DNA of 37,221 bases from Candidatus Uhrbacteria bacterium. GTDB taxonomy: Bacteria > Patescibacteriota > Patescibacteriia > JACQRZ01. A program made the position numbers and the translations under genes. The notes under the pieces were generated by a model. The model made no database searches, was not told where the DNA came from, and was given only the letters and a program-made list of their open reading frames with translations. Below are positions 14,638 to 21,192 of the stretch, piece after piece (position 1 is the first letter of the stretch; each line of letters begins with the position of its first letter). The stretch covers positions 1 through 37,221 of the forward strand of contig JACPMJ010000001.1 in NCBI GenBank assembly GCA_016186045.1. Reading direction: 5' to 3'.

Positions 14638-15273
14638 ATGAGCACCCTACCTCAGTCAGTACCTGAGCCGTTCGAAAAAAGTTATCTAAAATATAAAATC
14701 TGTGTTTCCGGATCCGCGGATACCACTTTTTGTGGTCCGGATACATATGAAAAAACGAAAGAAATCGGCAAGCACATTGTCACACATAACGGCATCCTCG
14801 TCACCGGAGCGACAACCGGTGTTCCCTATTGGGCGGCGATCGGAGCCAAGGAGGCGGGTGGCATCAGTATTGGTATCTCTCCTGCCGCATCAGAGCTTGC
14901 GCATGTAAAAAGTTATAAACTCCCTACGGATTATTTTGATCTGATCATGTACACCGGCTTTGATTATTCCGGGAGAAACCTTCTTCTTGTTCGTAGTGCT
15001 GACGCGGTTATTGAGGTGTGCGGACGCATGGGTACGCTTAATGAGTTTACTATCGCCTTTGAAGATAAAAAACCGATTGGCATTTTGGAGGGATGCGGCG
15101 GAATTTCAGAAGAAATTAGACATATTATCAAACTCGCGCACAAAGGAGAGGGAAAAGTCGTCTACGATACGGATCCGAAAGCATTGGTAGAGCGCCTCAT
15201 AGAGATCATTGATAAAGAAAAAGGTGCGCCTCTTCCCAAAGAGGACTATCTACATGCAAAACGAAAAGGTTAA
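14638..15273 (+). CDS. LOG/SLOG-superfamily Rossmann protein (TIGR00725-like)
   Basis: 211 residues from ATG 14638; the upstream in-frame TTG lies in the repeat run and is rejected. It is a Rossmann-like nucleotide-binding fold: ICVSGSADTTFC, GILVTGATTGVPYWAAIGAKEAGG, then VRSADAVIEVCGRMGTLNEFTIAFEDKKPIGIL, which is the PGGxGTxxE motif of LOG proteins in altered form (CGRMGTLNE). LOG enzymes cleave nucleotide monophosphates from cytokinin precursors; TIGR00725 relatives lack a proven function and may bind a nucleotide ligand. The stop is 16 nt before the likely rpiB start, so the two are co-transcribed. Confidence 0.75.
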   Translation: MSTLPQSVPEPFEKSYLKYKICVSGSADTTFCGPDTYEKTKEIGKHIVTHNGILVTGATTGVPYWAAIGAKEAGGISIGISPAASELAHVKSYKLPTDYFDLIMYTGFDYSGRNLLLVRSADAVIEVCGRMGTLNEFTIAFEDKKPIGILEGCGGISEEIRHIIKLAHKGEGKVVYDTDPKALVERLIEIIDKEKGAPLPKEDYLHAKRKG

Positions 15274-15289
15274 TATCCATTTTACATCT

Positions 15290-15721
15290 ATGCTTTTTAT
15301 TGCGGCAGATCATGCAGGGTATACAAAAAAAGAATACCTCAAAAAATATTTTGAGGCGCATGGCATTTCTTTTCAAGACCTTGGCGCGCATACATTAGAT
15401 AGAGATGATGACTATCCTGATTACGCAAAAAAACTCGCATACGAAGTAAAAAAAAATCAGCTCAATAAAGGTATTCTCATCTGCGGAAGCGGACAGGGAG
15501 TCTGTATCACCGCGAATAAAGTTCATGGCATCCGAGCGGCACTTGCGTGGAATAGTCAGAGCGCGCGCGCCTCACGAACAGACGATGATGTAAATGTGTT
15601 GTGCCTTGCCGCCCGGCTTCTTTCAAACAAGGAAATGGAAAAAATCGTACTCGCATGGCTCAAGACACCTTTTTCAAAAAAAACACGGCATATCCGCCGC
15701 ATACAAAATATAGAAAAATAA
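15290..15721 (+). CDS. rpiB: Ribose-5-phosphate isomerase B (RpiB/LacAB family)
   Basis: 143 residues from ATG 15290 (MLFIAADHAGYTKKEYLKKY). An ATG at 15254 overlapping the previous gene has a better ribosome-binding site (AAAGAGG) and is the alternative; family members start directly at the first strand, which favours 15290. Motifs: AADHAG, DYPDYAKKLA, GILICGSGQGVCITANKVHGIRAAL (catalytic Cys and the phosphate loop), NVLCLAARL. It interconverts ribose-5-phosphate and ribulose-5-phosphate in the non-oxidative pentose phosphate pathway. The rpe-like gene lies 1.1 kb downstream, so both ribulose-5-phosphate steps are present. Confidence 0.9.
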   Translation: MLFIAADHAGYTKKEYLKKYFEAHGISFQDLGAHTLDRDDDYPDYAKKLAYEVKKNQLNKGILICGSGQGVCITANKVHGIRAALAWNSQSARASRTDDDVNVLCLAARLLSNKEMEKIVLAWLKTPFSKKTRHIRRIQNIEK

Positions 15722-15783
15722 GAAAGGGATGTTTTACGCGTTCGCATGGCACATCCCCAAGCCATATTTTTATTTCGCGAAAA

Positions 15784-16200
15784 TCATGAGCGACCTCCGC
15801 CACTCCCCCGCATCCTAATCGCAACCACGACAAGGGTGCAAACTACGATCAATTGGACGATATTCTTCCGCACGTCCTCGGAAGGGGCGTGTATGAAGAC
15901 ATATCCCACCAATATCATCAGGCCCATGATGCCGATTGCGGGTAAGGTCCGGCCGTTGATATTGGCTCCAATGGCTTCCAGAATCTCGGCAATGAACGCG
16001 CCAATTACCGAAGCGACGATGATCGCCACAGAAGCAGGCGCCGTGTTCCAGCCGGCATGGGTCATGGTGGTGTAGCTACATGCGCACATGAACACCCATA
16101 AGAGCCACCGCCACCACTGGTTTACATTGCCACGGACTATCAGGGCGCCAAGTACTGGCAGGCCATAGTAGATGCCCCACTGAAGAAGCAGGTTTTCCAC
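15784..16200 (-). CDS. Orphan four-helix membrane protein
   Basis: 138 residues from GTG 16200, chosen because GAAAGGA lies about 8 nt upstream. There are four hydrophobic segments: ~9-23, ~31-45, ~58-80 and ~87-105, with another near 115-130; the C-terminus is RMRGSGGGRS. I do not recognise a family. By eye the gene is richer in G+C than its surroundings and stands alone on the minus strand, which together with the Shine-Dalgarno start suggests recent acquisition (inference). A long inverted repeat lies in its upstream region at 16246-16304. Confidence 0.6.
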   Translation of the reverse strand: MENLLLQWGIYYGLPVLGALIVRGNVNQWWRWLLWVFMCACSYTTMTHAGWNTAPASVAIIVASVIGAFIAEILEAIGANINGRTLPAIGIMGLMILVGYVFIHAPSEDVRKNIVQLIVVCTLVVVAIRMRGSGGGRS

Positions 16201-16245
16201 GTGTGGTCCTTTCTCGCCAGCATTGGCGAAATGAACAGGAATACA

Positions 16246-16304
16246 CTCTGTATCCCCTTATTCAGCACTTATAATATAACAGTGCCGCATAAGGAGATAC
16301 AGAG
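16246..16304. repeat. 16-bp inverted repeat (15/16) in the 16201-16859 intergenic region
   Basis: Arms CTCTGTATCCCCTTAT (16246-16261) and ATAAGGAGATACAGAG (16289-16304) flank a TATAAT-containing centre, with CAC/GTG inside. It may be an operator for the minus-strand membrane protein gene. The rest of the 660-bp gap holds a short palindrome TATGGGCC-gt-GGCCCATA (16572-16589), very AT-rich DNA (16670-16830) and a TATACT (16831-16836) before the rpe-like gene. I see no convincing gene in it. Confidence 0.55.
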
Positions 16305-16859
16305 AAGGTTGCGAACATGTAATGTACAGATTCTTACCAAAAAAAGCGACAATCATCTCATATACCTTTCTCCGAGAAAGGGACATGGAATCAGTATCGC
16401 TTTACTTGAACTTGAATATGCGTTTCCAATCCCCTCCCTTTGCGGATTGTATATGGTAGTCACTTTTTGGCAAGAAATCTGTAGAGAAGCATTGACTGCG
16501 GATTTCTGGCGTATGATTATAAAATATAGGCCAATCCGCTGCATGGTATGAAAGAGTAACACTCTTCAATATATGGGCCGTGGCCCATAATAAAGAGCAT
16601 ATTCTTAGTGTTTTTTTCTCCTCCTCTACATGTTTCCTGCCAAAAGGTTAATGAACGTATATATAGTATACTCCATAATAATAATCTTGTCAAGTGGTAG
16701 CATGACAGATTTTCCTATAAATAATAGAAACATTATAAATATAATAAAATAAAATAACAATAAAGTAAATAAATCAGTAGATTTTGTTATATTTATGCAT
16801 AAAATAATTATTTCTTACTAAAGAAAATGGTATACTTATAGGGAATATGCTGAATATAT

Positions 16860-17471
16860 ATGAAAAAAACTCTTAAAAAACACATTATCCCCACTATCTT
16901 AGCCTATTCGAAGGATGAATTTCTTGATAAATATAATAAAATTAGACAGTCAGGGTATGCGTATCTCCAAATTGACACAGTAGACTCTGCGTTTACCGGA
17001 TTTCCTGCCACATGGGCAACACCAAAAAGAGTGGAAAATCTTCACCTCCATATCCCTTTTGAGGTGCATTCCATGGAACGTCATCCTGAAAGACATATCT
17101 TGGCATGGAAGCATGCTGGCGCAACACGCATGTATATTCATGTTGAATCCGTGAAACATCCTTTGGAATTAATAGAAAAAATAAAAAAAGCAGGGCTGGA
17201 AGCAGGCATTGCACTGCATCCGGATACGTCCTCAAAAGCAATCCGATTGCTCTTACCCTCCGTTCATGCTATACTCCTCTTGGGAGTCATTCCCGGCAAA
17301 GGCGGACAGCGGTTTCAGCAAAAGATTCTTAAGAAAATACCTCTGCTCCGTGCTATGGGATGGAATAAACGCATTGCGGTTGATGGCGGCGTTACTGCAA
17401 AAAACGCACAACGCATTCTGGATGCGGGGGCAGATATGCTTGCATCGGGTACGTTCTCCACCTCTTTATAA
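16860..17471 (+). CDS. Ribulose-phosphate 3-epimerase-like TIM-barrel protein
   Basis: 203 residues. The barrel runs from HIIPTILAYSKDEF (the 'PSIL' strand), QIDTVDSAFTG (equivalent of 'HVDVMDG', diverged), HLHIPFEVHSM, RMYIHVES, GIALHPDTSS, ILLLGVIPGKGGQRFQQKIL ('VNPGFGGQ') to RIAVDGGVTAKNAQRILDAGADMLASGTF. The phosphate-binding and DGG motifs are kept, but the metal-binding His/Asp of the early strands are altered, so either activity or substrate may differ from classical Rpe. Its stop codon abuts the start of the glycosyltransferase gene, so they form one operon. A TATACT -10 box is at 16831-16836. Confidence 0.75.
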   Translation: MKKTLKKHIIPTILAYSKDEFLDKYNKIRQSGYAYLQIDTVDSAFTGFPATWATPKRVENLHLHIPFEVHSMERHPERHILAWKHAGATRMYIHVESVKHPLELIEKIKKAGLEAGIALHPDTSSKAIRLLLPSVHAILLLGVIPGKGGQRFQQKILKKIPLLRAMGWNKRIAVDGGVTAKNAQRILDAGADMLASGTFSTSL

Positions 17472-18197
17472 ATGAATATGGACAAAAAAATTTCAGTTGT
17501 TATCCCGGCGTATAATGAAGAGCAGTATATTGGAGGTGCGCTTGCCGCACTGTGCAAACAAACATTTTCTCGCGATATGTTTGAAATTATTGTGGTTGAT
17601 AATGCGAGTACAGATCATACAAGCGACATTGCACGCACATATGGCGCTGATAAGATCATTTTTGAGCCATGCAAGGGTACAAATCGCGCACGCCAAACCG
17701 GACTTGAATGCAGTGAGGGAGAAATTGTCGCATTTCTTGATGCAGATTGCATTCCGCCGGAACAATGGCTCGAAACAATCTATAAAAAACTCCATGAGAA
17801 AAAGAGTGCATATGTTGCCATTGCCGGTGCCTATATTTTTAACTGGAATGAAAATGAGTCCACTATGGCAATCATGGAAAAATTCTATCAGTGGGTCGTA
17901 ATGCCTACCATCAATGAAGTTATGGGGAAAATTTTCAAACGTGGTGGCGTTATCATCGGAGGTAACTTTGCATCATTTCGCGAAAACTTCCTCAAAATGA
18001 GTGGATTTGACACCTCCTATACGTTTTTTGGAGATGATGCGAGTATTGCACGCAGACTTGGCGAACTGGGGCGTATTCAATTTGACCCGCGACTCACAGT
18101 AATCAGCTCCACTCGCAGATTCAAGCGCGAGGGACTCTTGCGGACAAATATTGAATACGCAAAAAATTATTTCAAAGTGATGTTTTCTCATCAATAG
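17472..18197 (+). CDS. Family 2 glycosyltransferase
   Basis: 241 residues with a GT-A fold: ISVVIPAYNEEQYIGGAL, IIVVDNASTDHTSDIA, then the DxD motif FLDADCIPPEQWL (~residues 93-105), a membrane-facing helix region FYQWVVMPTINEVMG, GGNFASFRENFLKMSGFDTSYTFFGDDASIARRL (acceptor/catalytic D..ED-like region) and a short Arg/Lys-rich C-terminus. It has no TM segment. It transfers a sugar from a nucleotide donor to a lipid or glycan; the substrate cannot be told. UDP-glucose dehydrogenase at 23383 could supply UDP-glucuronate to such enzymes. The start abuts the stop of the epimerase gene. Confidence 0.88.
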   Translation: MNMDKKISVVIPAYNEEQYIGGALAALCKQTFSRDMFEIIVVDNASTDHTSDIARTYGADKIIFEPCKGTNRARQTGLECSEGEIVAFLDADCIPPEQWLETIYKKLHEKKSAYVAIAGAYIFNWNENESTMAIMEKFYQWVVMPTINEVMGKIFKRGGVIIGGNFASFRENFLKMSGFDTSYTFFGDDASIARRLGELGRIQFDPRLTVISSTRRFKREGLLRTNIEYAKNYFKVMFSHQ

Positions 18198-18223
18198 ATC
18201 TACTACACTAAATCTTCAATACC

Positions 18224-18247
18224 ATCGGCAAGAGCCGATTTTTTTAT
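18224..18247 (+). terminator. Rho-independent terminator after the glycosyltransferase gene
   Basis: ATCGGC (18224-18229), loop aaga, GCCGAT (18234-18239), then a run of T to 18246. Confidence 0.85.
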
Positions 18248-18294
18248 GATAGAAACATTGCGTTCCCTCATATCTTTTGATAGTATTCTCATAT

Positions 18295-18378
18295 GCCTGG
18301 GTGGTGAAATGGTATACACACGACACTTAAAATGTCGCGCCGAAAGGCATGCGGGTTCGATTCCCGCCCCAGGCACCA
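18295..18378 (+). tRNA. tRNA-Leu(TAA)
   Basis: Acceptor GCCTGGG/CCCAGGC, discriminator A and encoded CCA. The anticodon arm CGACA-CTTAAAA-TGTCG has anticodon TAA. A class II variable arm (GCC-GAAA-GGC) and T arm GCGGGTTCGATTCCCGC are present. 84 nt including CCA. There is no intron. Confidence 0.95.
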
Positions 18379-18445
18379 AAATCTGACTTTGAGATTTTTG
18401 CATGCTATACTAAAAAGGATTAAGCTCATAACTATTCATACGTAT

Positions 18446-19036
18446 ATGGACATGAATACAAAAAAGATTATCATATTCTCCGTGATAACGCTTATTGTTG
18501 TTGGCGCAGGAGTAGGGTACTTTCTTTCCAAAAAAGGCGAACAGCAGGCATCTGCACCAGTAGAACAAATAGAACAGACACGGAAAGCAGACCAGATCGG
18601 ACAAACGGAACAACGGCCACAAACAGATCAAGGTTCTTCTGTCCAGGCGCCGCCCGTTCCAGTCGCAGATGGCCAGCTTTCTGCAGGCGCAGAATCTTCA
18701 AAACCTCAGGATCAGATTCAAGAAGTAATAAAAGCATTTGTCACCTACGTCGTCGTACATACCGACTCCGGCTATGTGCCGCCTACCTTGAGTATAAAAA
18801 AGGGTGATAATGTAACATTCAAAAATATAAGCAAAAAAGGCATGTGGACCGCGTCGGCACAGCATCCTGCGCACAAGGAATATCCTACTGCCGGCGGATG
18901 CATTGGCAGTACGTTTGATTCATGTAAAAGTATTATGTCAGGGGATGAGTGGTCGTTTACGTTTGATAAGATTGGAACATGGAAATACCATAATCATGTG
19001 AACACCGGCCACGTTGGATCCGTCACTGTAGAATAA
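18446..19036 (+). CDS. Membrane-anchored cupredoxin-like protein
   Basis: 196 residues from ATG 18446; the longer open frame runs into tRNA-Leu and is rejected. One N-terminal TM anchor (~8-27), then a Gln/Glu/Pro-rich linker (~30-85), then a cupredoxin beta-sandwich (~100-196): YVPPTLSIKKGDNVTFKN, SAQHPAHKEYP, a C...C pair in GGCIGSTFDSC, SGDEWSFTFDKIGTWKYHNH, GSVTVE. The His of HPAH, the Cys and the His of YHNH are the expected copper ligands. These anchored blue-copper-like domains face outside the cell. They may carry electrons or bind copper, but no partner is encoded nearby. Single gene, no ribosome-binding site. Confidence 0.85.
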   Translation: MDMNTKKIIIFSVITLIVVGAGVGYFLSKKGEQQASAPVEQIEQTRKADQIGQTEQRPQTDQGSSVQAPPVPVADGQLSAGAESSKPQDQIQEVIKAFVTYVVVHTDSGYVPPTLSIKKGDNVTFKNISKKGMWTASAQHPAHKEYPTAGGCIGSTFDSCKSIMSGDEWSFTFDKIGTWKYHNHVNTGHVGSVTVE

Positions 19037-19088
19037 CTATCATTTGCATGCGAGAAAGTTTTTGCCGTTTTTGAGTGGTATGTTTTTA

Positions 19089-19121
19089 CAAAGATTCCTT
19101 ATAAGGAGTTTTTGTTTTTTA
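19089..19121 (+). terminator. Possible terminator after the cupredoxin gene
   Basis: TCCTTATAAGGA (19097-19108) is a self-complementary stem followed by TTTTTGTTTTTT. The flanks CAAAGATT and AAATCTTTG can pair around it. It is a weak but reasonable terminator in the 168-bp gap. Confidence 0.4.
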
Positions 19122-19204
19122 AATCTTTGCTATAAAAAACATGATGTGTTAAAATATTTTTATCCACATCAAACGTATTCATTTAACATCTAAAAAAATA
19201 CCGT

Positions 19205-19996
19205 ATGCCAGAACTCTCCTCCGAATTCGGAATCGCTTCTCTGGAAGAAACAAAGAAGAAGCTTCCGCATGATATTCAAGCGCTCGTCCCAAGCGATATG
19301 ATGAGCTACTATAATCAGACAAACGATATGCACTGTGCACCGGGCGAAGGAGGGTCGAAATTCACAGATGCAAAAGTAGAAAATATTTTTGATGTATTGC
19401 AAAAAGTACCGAATCTTGGTGAACGAGTAGCACAGCGTACCGATGATCGTGAAGCGCTCAAGGCCGCAGGAGCTCCTGATTCCGCATTTCTTCCGAGTAC
19501 GAAGACTCCAGAGCATCCGGAAGGTCTCCCAGAGGCGCTTTACTACAAAGTAGATGGAATAGAGGGGAGACTTGGAGTCATTCAGCTTAAAGACATTCCG
19601 TTAGATGCGCAGATACTCATTCGAAGAGAAAAAGGGAAAAGTGATCCAAGCGATAGAAAAACGTATACACCCGCTTCATTTACCTATGTCAATGGCACGG
19701 TCTATGATATGCCGCGAACAGATTTTGCTACGGTGATCGTGGGACGAGAAGAGGGAAAAGATTCCGTATGGACTATTCATCCCGGAGCTCCGGTGCGACC
19801 AATCTTGAAAGAAGTTGGCGATTGGTCTGGAAAACTAAAGAGTGCTGAAGAAACTCCAGAAGGAGAAAAACAACTCGTAAAAGTAATGACTCTTGAAGAA
19901 CTCATGAAAGAAGCGGGGTTAGGACTGGAAGATTATATAAAAATCACTCCGGGAAAATTGGATGTTATTCTACAAAAATATCAAGTGATGGAATAA
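19205..19996 (+). CDS. Orphan soluble protein
   Basis: 263 residues, no signal peptide or TM segment. I do not recognise it. An N-terminal helical part (LEETKKKLPHDIQALVPSDMM) leads into FTDAKVENIFDVLQKVP and a strand-rich core with YYKVDGIEGRLGVIQLKDIP. The most family-like segment is FATVIVGREEGKDSVWTIHPGAPVRP, where an Asp/Trp/His/Pro-Gly cluster could be catalytic, followed by a helical tail VMTLEELMKEAGLGLEDYIK. It stands alone between the cupredoxin and the repeat/tRNA block. The reading frame is long and has normal composition, so it is a real gene, but no function can be given. Confidence 0.65.
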   Translation: MPELSSEFGIASLEETKKKLPHDIQALVPSDMMSYYNQTNDMHCAPGEGGSKFTDAKVENIFDVLQKVPNLGERVAQRTDDREALKAAGAPDSAFLPSTKTPEHPEGLPEALYYKVDGIEGRLGVIQLKDIPLDAQILIRREKGKSDPSDRKTYTPASFTYVNGTVYDMPRTDFATVIVGREEGKDSVWTIHPGAPVRPILKEVGDWSGKLKSAEETPEGEKQLVKVMTLEELMKEAGLGLEDYIKITPGKLDVILQKYQVME

Positions 19997-20045
19997 AACA
20001 TTCATTAAGAAAAACCTATTTTGAGTCTGCAGAGAAACGTTTTTT

Positions 20046-20280
20046 GTCATCCCGAGCGTACGTGTCATCCCGAGTACCCTCGAGGGACGAGGTACGTGTC
20101 ATCCCGAGCGAAGTCGAGGGATCTGCATTCGTGCGATGTATATCTACGCAGATTCCTCCACTCCATCCGCCAGCCGGCGGAGTCGGTCGGAACGACACAA
20201 AGGACGATTTTACTAAGTTTCTCTACAGTCTCATTTTAGAATTGGATTCCAGTCCGCCGGCTGGCGGATGATCGGGGATC
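20046..20280. repeat. Block of palindromic dispersed repeats
   Basis: It contains three copies of GTCATCCCGAG (20047, 20063, 20098) with the 'cgaagtcgaggg' partner, plus an inverted pair CCGCCAGCCGGCGGA / TCCGCCGGCTGGCGG (20168-20182/20252-20266). No gene lies here. Together with the elements at 9885 and 31757 this is a family of non-coding palindromic repeats. Confidence 0.65.
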
Positions 20281-20356
20281 CATTTTTTTATGATTTGTAT
20301 TCATCCATTGAAAAAAAATGAAGGTGATGTATGATAGGAGGGTTCATCCCTACTTT

Positions 20357-20527
20357 GGGCAGTTAGCTCAGCTGGTTAGAGCGTTCGGTTTATTCACCTG
20401 CCTAAATCTGCGCGCGTAGCTCAGTTGGTTAGAGCATACGGTTTACATCCGTAGGGTCAGAGGTTCGAATCCTCTCGCGCGCAAATTTAGGCAGGCAAGT
20501 CCGAAAGGTATCCTGTACTGCCCACCA
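20357..20527 (+). other. tRNA-like outer structure interrupted in its anticodon loop by tRNA-Val
   Basis: Acceptor GGGCAGT (20357-20363) pairs with ACTGCCC (20517-20523), followed by discriminator A and encoded CCA (20525-20527). A normal D arm (GCTC-AGCTGGTTA-GAGC, 20366-20382) follows, then TTCGG (20384-20388), which pairs with CCGAA (20501-20505) as an anticodon stem. Inside that stem an 11-bp perfect inverted repeat CCTGCCTAAAT (20397-20407) / ATTTAGGCAGG (20485-20495) brackets a complete tRNA-Val. Between CCGAA and the acceptor only 11 nt remain, so a standard T arm is missing. It is either a broken tRNA gene or an unusual nested RNA. The anticodon cannot be assigned; TAT is possible from the loop TTTATTC. 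Confidence 0.6.
20410..20483 (+). tRNA. tRNA-Val(TAC)
   Basis: Acceptor GCGCGCG/CGCGCGC, discriminator A and no encoded CCA. The D arm is GCTCAGTTGGTTAGAGC, the anticodon arm TACGG-TTTACAT-CCGTA (anticodon TAC), and the T arm GAGGTTCGAATCCTC. It is fully intact and lies inside the outer tRNA-like structure. Confidence 0.95.
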
Positions 20528-20528
20528 C

Positions 20529-20601
20529 GGGCCGTTAGCTCATTTGGTAGAGTGCTTGCATGGCATGCAAGAGGCGACCGGTTCGAATCCGGTACGGTCC
20601 A
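20529..20601 (+). tRNA. tRNA-Ala(GGC)
   Basis: Acceptor GGGCCGT/ACGGTCC with one G-T pair and discriminator A; CCA is not encoded. The anticodon arm is CTTGC-ATGGCAT-GCAAG (anticodon GGC) and the T arm CCGGTTCGAATCCGG. It starts one base after the CCA of the outer tRNA-like structure, so all three are surely one transcript. Confidence 0.95.
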
Positions 20602-20608
20602 AAGAAAA

Positions 20609-20641
20609 AAAACAGCATTGCATGATGGTGTTTTTTTTCTT
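20609..20641. terminator. Terminator between the tRNA cluster and the convergent methyltransferase gene
   Basis: AACAGCAT and ATGGTGTT pair with one mismatch around a TGCATG-type loop. A run of A lies upstream and a run of T downstream, so it can act in both directions. Confidence 0.6.
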
Positions 20642-20642
20642 T

Positions 20643-21191
20643 TTACTCTTTTCGATACACATACAGCATCTCAAAATAATCATTACCTATGTGTGTCTGA
20701 CGCTTTTCTTGCAGTTTCCAGTTTGGAAATACCGTAGTATTTGTTATCACTAACGCCCCATTTTTTAGTTCCCTAAGAAGTTTTTTTTCAAGACGCGGCA
20801 TGAGTGACCATGGAAGATAGCAGTATACTACATCTGCATCCATAACGGATATGGTAAATAAATCCTTTCTCAAAAAAGAAATACGCCCTTTTCTGAAAAA
20901 GGAAAATAATTTTGCATAAAAAATACGCAAGGGACTCATATCAACCGCAATGATACGGGTATCTGGCAATTCTGCATGCACCATAAGCGAAAATTCTCCA
21001 TATCCGCACCCCATGTCATACATATTCTTTTTTGCGTATTCTTTTTGTACTATATCTATTACGATTCGAGCCGCCTTTTTTGAGGTACACAGAGGAGAAA
21101 TACCGGTACAAGCAAGCGCGATCATATATACATAATGCAATGTAACAATGATTCCTAAAAAAACAAAAAAACCAATCAAAACGATTCCCAT
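20643..21191 (-). CDS. Membrane-anchored class I SAM methyltransferase (FAM173/ATPSCKMT-like)
   Basis: 182 residues. One N-terminal TM helix (~4-27). SAM motif I is NMYDMGCGYGEFSLMVH (~57-73), then the acidic motif IIAVDMSPLRI, then DADVVYCYLPWSLMPRLEKKLLRELKNGALVITNTTVFPNW, which matches FAM173-type lysine methyltransferases (Y-x-P...L..KL...G..V.....FPxW). These modify membrane-protein lysines in eukaryotic mitochondria; the bacterial target is unknown. One base separates its start from the stop of the ATP-grasp gene on the same strand, so they are one operon. Confidence 0.8.
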   Translation of the reverse strand: MGIVLIGFFVFLGIIVTLHYVYMIALACTGISPLCTSKKAARIVIDIVQKEYAKKNMYDMGCGYGEFSLMVHAELPDTRIIAVDMSPLRIFYAKLFSFFRKGRISFLRKDLFTISVMDADVVYCYLPWSLMPRLEKKLLRELKNGALVITNTTVFPNWKLQEKRQTHIGNDYFEMLYVYRKE

Positions 21192-21192
21192 A

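Noticed and set aside
16201-16562. Open frames on both strands in the gap after the membrane protein gene
   Set aside because: They overlap each other, lack ribosome-binding sites and have no family-like pattern. A minus-strand stretch near 16396-16600 reads somewhat protein-like but has no start codon.
18332-18445. Upstream extension of the cupredoxin frame
   Set aside because: It overlaps tRNA-Leu; the TM anchor follows directly after ATG 18446.
20046-20280. CRISPR-like repeats
   Set aside because: Repeat spacing is irregular, there are no unique spacers of constant length, and no cas genes are nearby; these are dispersed palindromic repeats.
20397-20495. Group I intron in the outer tRNA-like structure
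   Set aside because: The insert is ~100 nt and wholly occupied by tRNA-Val and its flanking inverted repeat; there is no space for a group I core.
20357-20527. Assigning the outer tRNA-like structure as tRNA-Ile(TAT)
   Set aside because: The loop reading TTTATTC allows it, but base 37 would be T and the T arm is missing, so an identity cannot be supported.
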